16,393 nucleotides of DNA from CAZPAH01 sp964584495 (GTDB lineage: Bacteria; Krumholzibacteriota; Krumholzibacteriia; Krumholzibacteriales; Krumholzibacteriaceae). Of this stretch, positions 13,917 through 16,393 are shown piece after piece. A model generated the notes under the pieces. It searched no databases. It worked only from the letters and a program-made list of their open reading frames with translations, and was not told the origin of the DNA. The position numbers and the translations under genes are program-made. Positions within the stretch are counted from its first letter, which is position 1, and each line of letters begins with the position of its first letter. The stretch spans positions 1-16,393 of the forward strand of contig CAZPAH010000063.1 in NCBI GenBank assembly GCA_964584495.1, read 5' to 3'.

Positions 13917-16225
13917 AGCGCCTCGTTGTATCGGTTTTGATAACCCTTATCCTGATCCCCGTAGTCGCGGCCGGCTATCCGGGGGAGTGGAATGTATACC
14001 TTGACGCGAGTTCGGTCAATAGAATCACATCGATAGGAGACAGCCTCTGGTGCGCTACGAACGGGGGCATACTCCTCTTCGACCTCTCGGATTCGACCAT
14101 GACCAGATACTTCGAAGGACTGGGATTCAGGTCGAGCGACGTGACGGCCGTCACGATCGGTAGCGGAGGATCGATCTGGGCCGGTTTCCGCGGGGCCGGG
14201 ATCGTCCGGATAGACGATCCGGGGGGAGATCCGTCAGTAAAATCGTACACGGCCCTCTTCGATTTCCTGGTAAGCGACAGCGTGACCTGTCTGGCGCCCG
14301 CCGCCGGCGATATATATTACGGATCGAGGAACGGAGTGGCCAAGTTCTTCGACAATCTCCATTCACTCGAGGTCCAGCTGTCGGAAAACCTCGAGGGCAA
14401 GGTCGTGTACGATCTTCTCTACGACGGTCCGAACGACCGGTTATGGGTCGCATCCGGGGAGGGGATATACAGCTTCGACAGGGCGACATTCACCCTGACG
14501 CTGTTTCCTATCGGAGAGGTCAGGTCGATCTGCGAATATAACGGAGCGTTTTACTGCACATGCGGGAACGGTATTCAGATCTTCGACGGCTCTTCGTGGA
14601 CTCCGTTCGGTTCAAACCTGCACATGGCCCCGGTCGCGGTCTCTTCCGGGGGAGGAGAGTTGTTCTGCGCGTCCCCCGAAAGGGTTTACCAGTGGAACGG
14701 CTCCTATTGGGCCTCGGTCAATACTTCGGAAATGAAGGACCTCTTCCTGGGAGTGTACAAGATCGGCTGGGGGGAGAATACGCTGAAGACCCTTGCCGTC
14801 GATCGAAGCGGTACGCCCTGGATCGGTGGGAGGGTGGACGGCGAGAACAGGGGAACATATATTTCGGGATTCGCCGCCGGTTCCTGGCAGAACAGGAAGC
14901 TCGACGTCCTCACGCAAAATTCCGTTATTGAGATGTCCTCCGACGGGTACGGCGGAATTTGGATAAGCACCCGTTACTACGGAGTCGACTATATGTCGGC
15001 GGGAGGCGAATGGACCGCCTACACGAAAACGAGGGATGATACGGGCGATGACAATGCGCTCACGCGAAGTTCGTTCAATTTCGCCGTTCTCTTCGATTCG
15101 AACGGATTCCTCTGGTGCAACTCTGCCAATTTCGATCTCGATATGCTCGAGGTGAACGATCCCTTCGATAAGGGAGACGATATCTGGCGACATTTCTCGC
15201 TGGATGACGGGACGACGATAAGTTCCGACAGGTTTTTCAAGGCGAAGGAAGATCCCGCCGGAAACAGGTGGTTCATGGCGGATGATATCGAGCAATCAAC
15301 GCATGGATACGGGGTCAGTATCGCAAACGCCGGGGCATCATCATGGTTGAGCATCAACCCGATAACGAAACCGGAGATGACGGGCGGTTCCGTTTTCGAT
15401 TGCGTTTTCCAGGGAAATTCAGTCTACCTCGCCATCAGGGGGTACGGGGTTCAACGGTGGTTCGCGGGGGGCTTCGACTGGGCATCGCTGGTCGACGACT
15501 CGGACGATTACTGGATCACCCTCATCGATCAGCAGGATCTGACGAACACGGTCATCTCATGTATCGCCCTCGGTGACGATAATACCCTCTGGGTAGGCAC
15601 CGCAGGAGGACTCGTCAGATACAGTTCGGGTATTACGACGACGCTCAACACCGGGGACGGCTTGATCGGCAATTCTATAACCGACCTGGAGATAGATTCT
15701 TACGGCAGTGTCTGGGTGGCCACGGACAAGGGCATCAACAAGCTCGATCCGGACGGGAACGTCCTCGAGACCTTCACGACAGCGCTTCTGTGGCAGGAGG
15801 AATTCCAGTTCACATATCCTAGCTCGGTTATTTCCCCTCTCCCCTCGCATCACTGCAACGCCCTGGAGTACGACCCGGAAAGCGACTTCTTGTGGATCGG
15901 AACGGAAAATGGAGCCGCCAGGCTGGATGTGACCCCCGTCGCAGAGGAGGTTATTCCCCTCTCGACTATGATACTGTATCCCAACCCCGTGCATATCTCG
16001 AGGGGGGATGAGACCCTCAGGATATCGAGGATATCGGGGACGGTAGATGTCCGGGTCTACAATATCGAGGGGGAATTGGTCCACGAAGCGAGCAATGTCT
16101 CCGATGGAGAGGATATCTGGGATATCCTTACGATAAACGGGTACCGGGCGAGGTCCGGAATCTATCTGGTGAGAATAACGAACGGGAAGTCGACGGAGAT
16201 CAGAAAGGTTGCGGTTATCAGGTGA
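13913..16225 (+). CDS. Secreted beta-propeller protein with T9SS C-terminal sorting domain, PorZ-like
   Basis: A 770-residue exported protein. Residues 1-20 form a signal peptide (basic KR, hydrophobic core, VVAA before GYP). The mature part is a run of propeller blades with repeated W-I/V-G-T or LWC-type strands, as in DSLWCATNGGILLFD, GTPWIGGRV, GYGGIWISTRYYG, NTLWVGTAGGLVRYS, GSVWVATDKGINKLD and FLWIGTENGAARLD, matching two-component-regulator propeller repeats. The last 85 residues have YPNP at 689-692, then VDVRVYNIEGELV and SGIYLVRI, which is the type A T9SS sorting domain (TIGR04183; it also resembles FlgD-type Ig folds). No histidine kinase or DNA-binding domain is present, so it is not a sensor. 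Length, N-terminal W-rich propeller and sorting tail resemble PorZ, the T9SS attachment-complex protein; an ordinary surface-anchored cargo is the alternative. The TTG start overlaps the previous stop, placing it in the glycan operon. Confidence 0.85.
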   Translation: MKRLVVSVLITLILIPVVAAGYPGEWNVYLDASSVNRITSIGDSLWCATNGGILLFDLSDSTMTRYFEGLGFRSSDVTAVTIGSGGSIWAGFRGAGIVRIDDPGGDPSVKSYTALFDFLVSDSVTCLAPAAGDIYYGSRNGVAKFFDNLHSLEVQLSENLEGKVVYDLLYDGPNDRLWVASGEGIYSFDRATFTLTLFPIGEVRSICEYNGAFYCTCGNGIQIFDGSSWTPFGSNLHMAPVAVSSGGGELFCASPERVYQWNGSYWASVNTSEMKDLFLGVYKIGWGENTLKTLAVDRSGTPWIGGRVDGENRGTYISGFAAGSWQNRKLDVLTQNSVIEMSSDGYGGIWISTRYYGVDYMSAGGEWTAYTKTRDDTGDDNALTRSSFNFAVLFDSNGFLWCNSANFDLDMLEVNDPFDKGDDIWRHFSLDDGTTISSDRFFKAKEDPAGNRWFMADDIEQSTHGYGVSIANAGASSWLSINPITKPEMTGGSVFDCVFQGNSVYLAIRGYGVQRWFAGGFDWASLVDDSDDYWITLIDQQDLTNTVISCIALGDDNTLWVGTAGGLVRYSSGITTTLNTGDGLIGNSITDLEIDSYGSVWVATDKGINKLDPDGNVLETFTTALLWQEEFQFTYPSSVISPLPSHHCNALEYDPESDFLWIGTENGAARLDVTPVAEEVIPLSTMILYPNPVHISRGDETLRISRISGTVDVRVYNIEGELVHEASNVSDGEDIWDILTINGYRARSGIYLVRITNGKSTEIRKVAVIR

Positions 16226-16393
16226 TAAATGAGAAATGCAGGAGAATCCTGGTCGTCGGAGCGGGCGAGGCGGGCCGGATGGTGGCCGCCGAGATCGAAT
16301 GCCACGGGGAGCTCAACGGCGAGGTGATAGGTTTTCTTGACGACGATCCGGATCTTGCAGGCAAGAAGGTCGCGTCGATTCCCGTGCTGGGAA
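16222..16393 (+). CDS. Rossmann-domain protein resembling the N-terminal domain of CapD/FlaA1-type enzymes, 3'-truncated
   Basis: A partial gene of 57 codons running off the right edge. It starts with GTG at 16222 that overlaps the previous TGA by 4 nt, and reads a short basic leader (INEKCRR) into ILVVGAGEAGRMVAAEIE and then VIGFLDDDPDLAGKKV and PVLG. This is the CoA_binding_3-type nucleotide fold found in the N-terminal part of long CapD/FlaA1-type nucleotide-sugar dehydratases and of WbaP-type transferases. In those proteins, membrane helices normally precede it; none do here, so this may be a soluble variant, a stand-alone domain or a PglD-like acetyltransferase. The ribosome site is weak (AAAGG about 13 nt upstream), consistent with translational coupling. 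The nearby ATG at 16229 is in another frame and gives no recognisable protein. The catalytic part is outside the window. Confidence 0.72.
   Translation, partial: MINEKCRRILVVGAGEAGRMVAAEIECHGELNGEVIGFLDDDPDLAGKKVASIPVLG

Noticed and set aside
16019..16036. Tandem AGGATATCG repeat
   Set aside because: Two copies only, encoding R-I-S-R-I-S in a beta strand of the sorting domain; AGG, ATA/ATC and TCG are common codons throughout the window.
16110..16128. Perfect inverted repeat AGGATATC-TGG-GATATCCT
   Set aside because: It encodes EDIWDIL inside the conserved sorting domain, is AT-rich in the stem, has no following T tract and lies about 95 nt before the next start. Most likely a codon coincidence from the D-I-W-D-I sequence.
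13913..16225. Propeller protein as a two-component sensor or regulator
   Set aside because: The propeller repeats share the name of such sensors, but there is no kinase, receiver or DNA-binding domain, and the C-terminus is a secretion sorting domain.
1..16393. tRNA, rRNA, CRISPR, insertion sequence, attachment site or replication origin
   Set aside because: Gene coverage is nearly complete on one strand. The two gaps of about 84 and 102 nt show no RNA-gene fold, repeat array, transposase or terminal repeats.

Overview
This window is one stretch of a bacterial chromosome from a metagenome-style assembly; a 10-N gap sits inside one gene. It carries a cell-surface glycan assembly locus. All eleven genes and the partial gene at the right edge are on the + strand, almost end to end, often with 4-nt stop/start overlaps. 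Two observations suggest the FCB superphylum (Bacteroidota relatives and candidate phyla), though no phylum can be named from sequence alone. First, a secreted beta-propeller protein ends in a type IX secretion (T9SS) type A C-terminal sorting domain. Second, a Bacteroidota-style promoter (TTTC-N19-TAACTTTG) lies in one of only two sizeable intergenic gaps. GC content is moderately high by eye, with frequent AGG (Arg) and ATA (Ile) codons throughout, and no segment has a clearly foreign composition.

Layout. 1-1931: a left-truncated GT4 glycosyltransferase and a UPF0104/LPG-synthase-like membrane protein. 1932-2015: AT-rich gap with a promoter candidate. 2016-8537: a DUF2723 GT-C-like membrane protein with a TPR tail, a UDP-sugar 4-epimerase-type SDR protein, a GtrB/CsbB-like polyprenyl-phosphate glycosyltransferase interrupted by the N gap, a GT4 and a GT2 glycosyltransferase. 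8538-8639: second gap with a sigma70-type promoter candidate. 8640-16393: a YfhO-family GT-C-like membrane protein, a Dpm1-like polyprenol-phosphate mannose synthase, a GT2 fused to a degenerate WbaP-like phosphoglycosyl transferase, a PorZ-like propeller protein with a T9SS sorting domain, and the start of a Rossmann-domain protein resembling the N-terminal domain of CapD/FlaA1 enzymes.

How the genes may work together (inference). The epimerase makes a nucleotide sugar and the cytoplasmic GT4 and GT2 enzymes extend a glycan. Two GT2 enzymes (5553 and 11106) belong to families that charge polyprenyl phosphate with a single sugar. Two multi-spanning proteins (DUF2723 at 2016 and YfhO at 8640) belong to families that use such lipid-linked sugars outside the membrane. 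The locus therefore holds two plausible donor-synthase/acceptor-transferase pairs. A T9SS cargo or attachment protein is translationally coupled to it, so surface polysaccharide or protein O-glycosylation linked to T9SS anchoring is the most interesting reading. No Wzx, Wzy, ABC exporter, sortase or other T9SS gene is visible here. There are no tRNA, rRNA, CRISPR or insertion elements, and no gene-free stretch exceeds about 100 bases.
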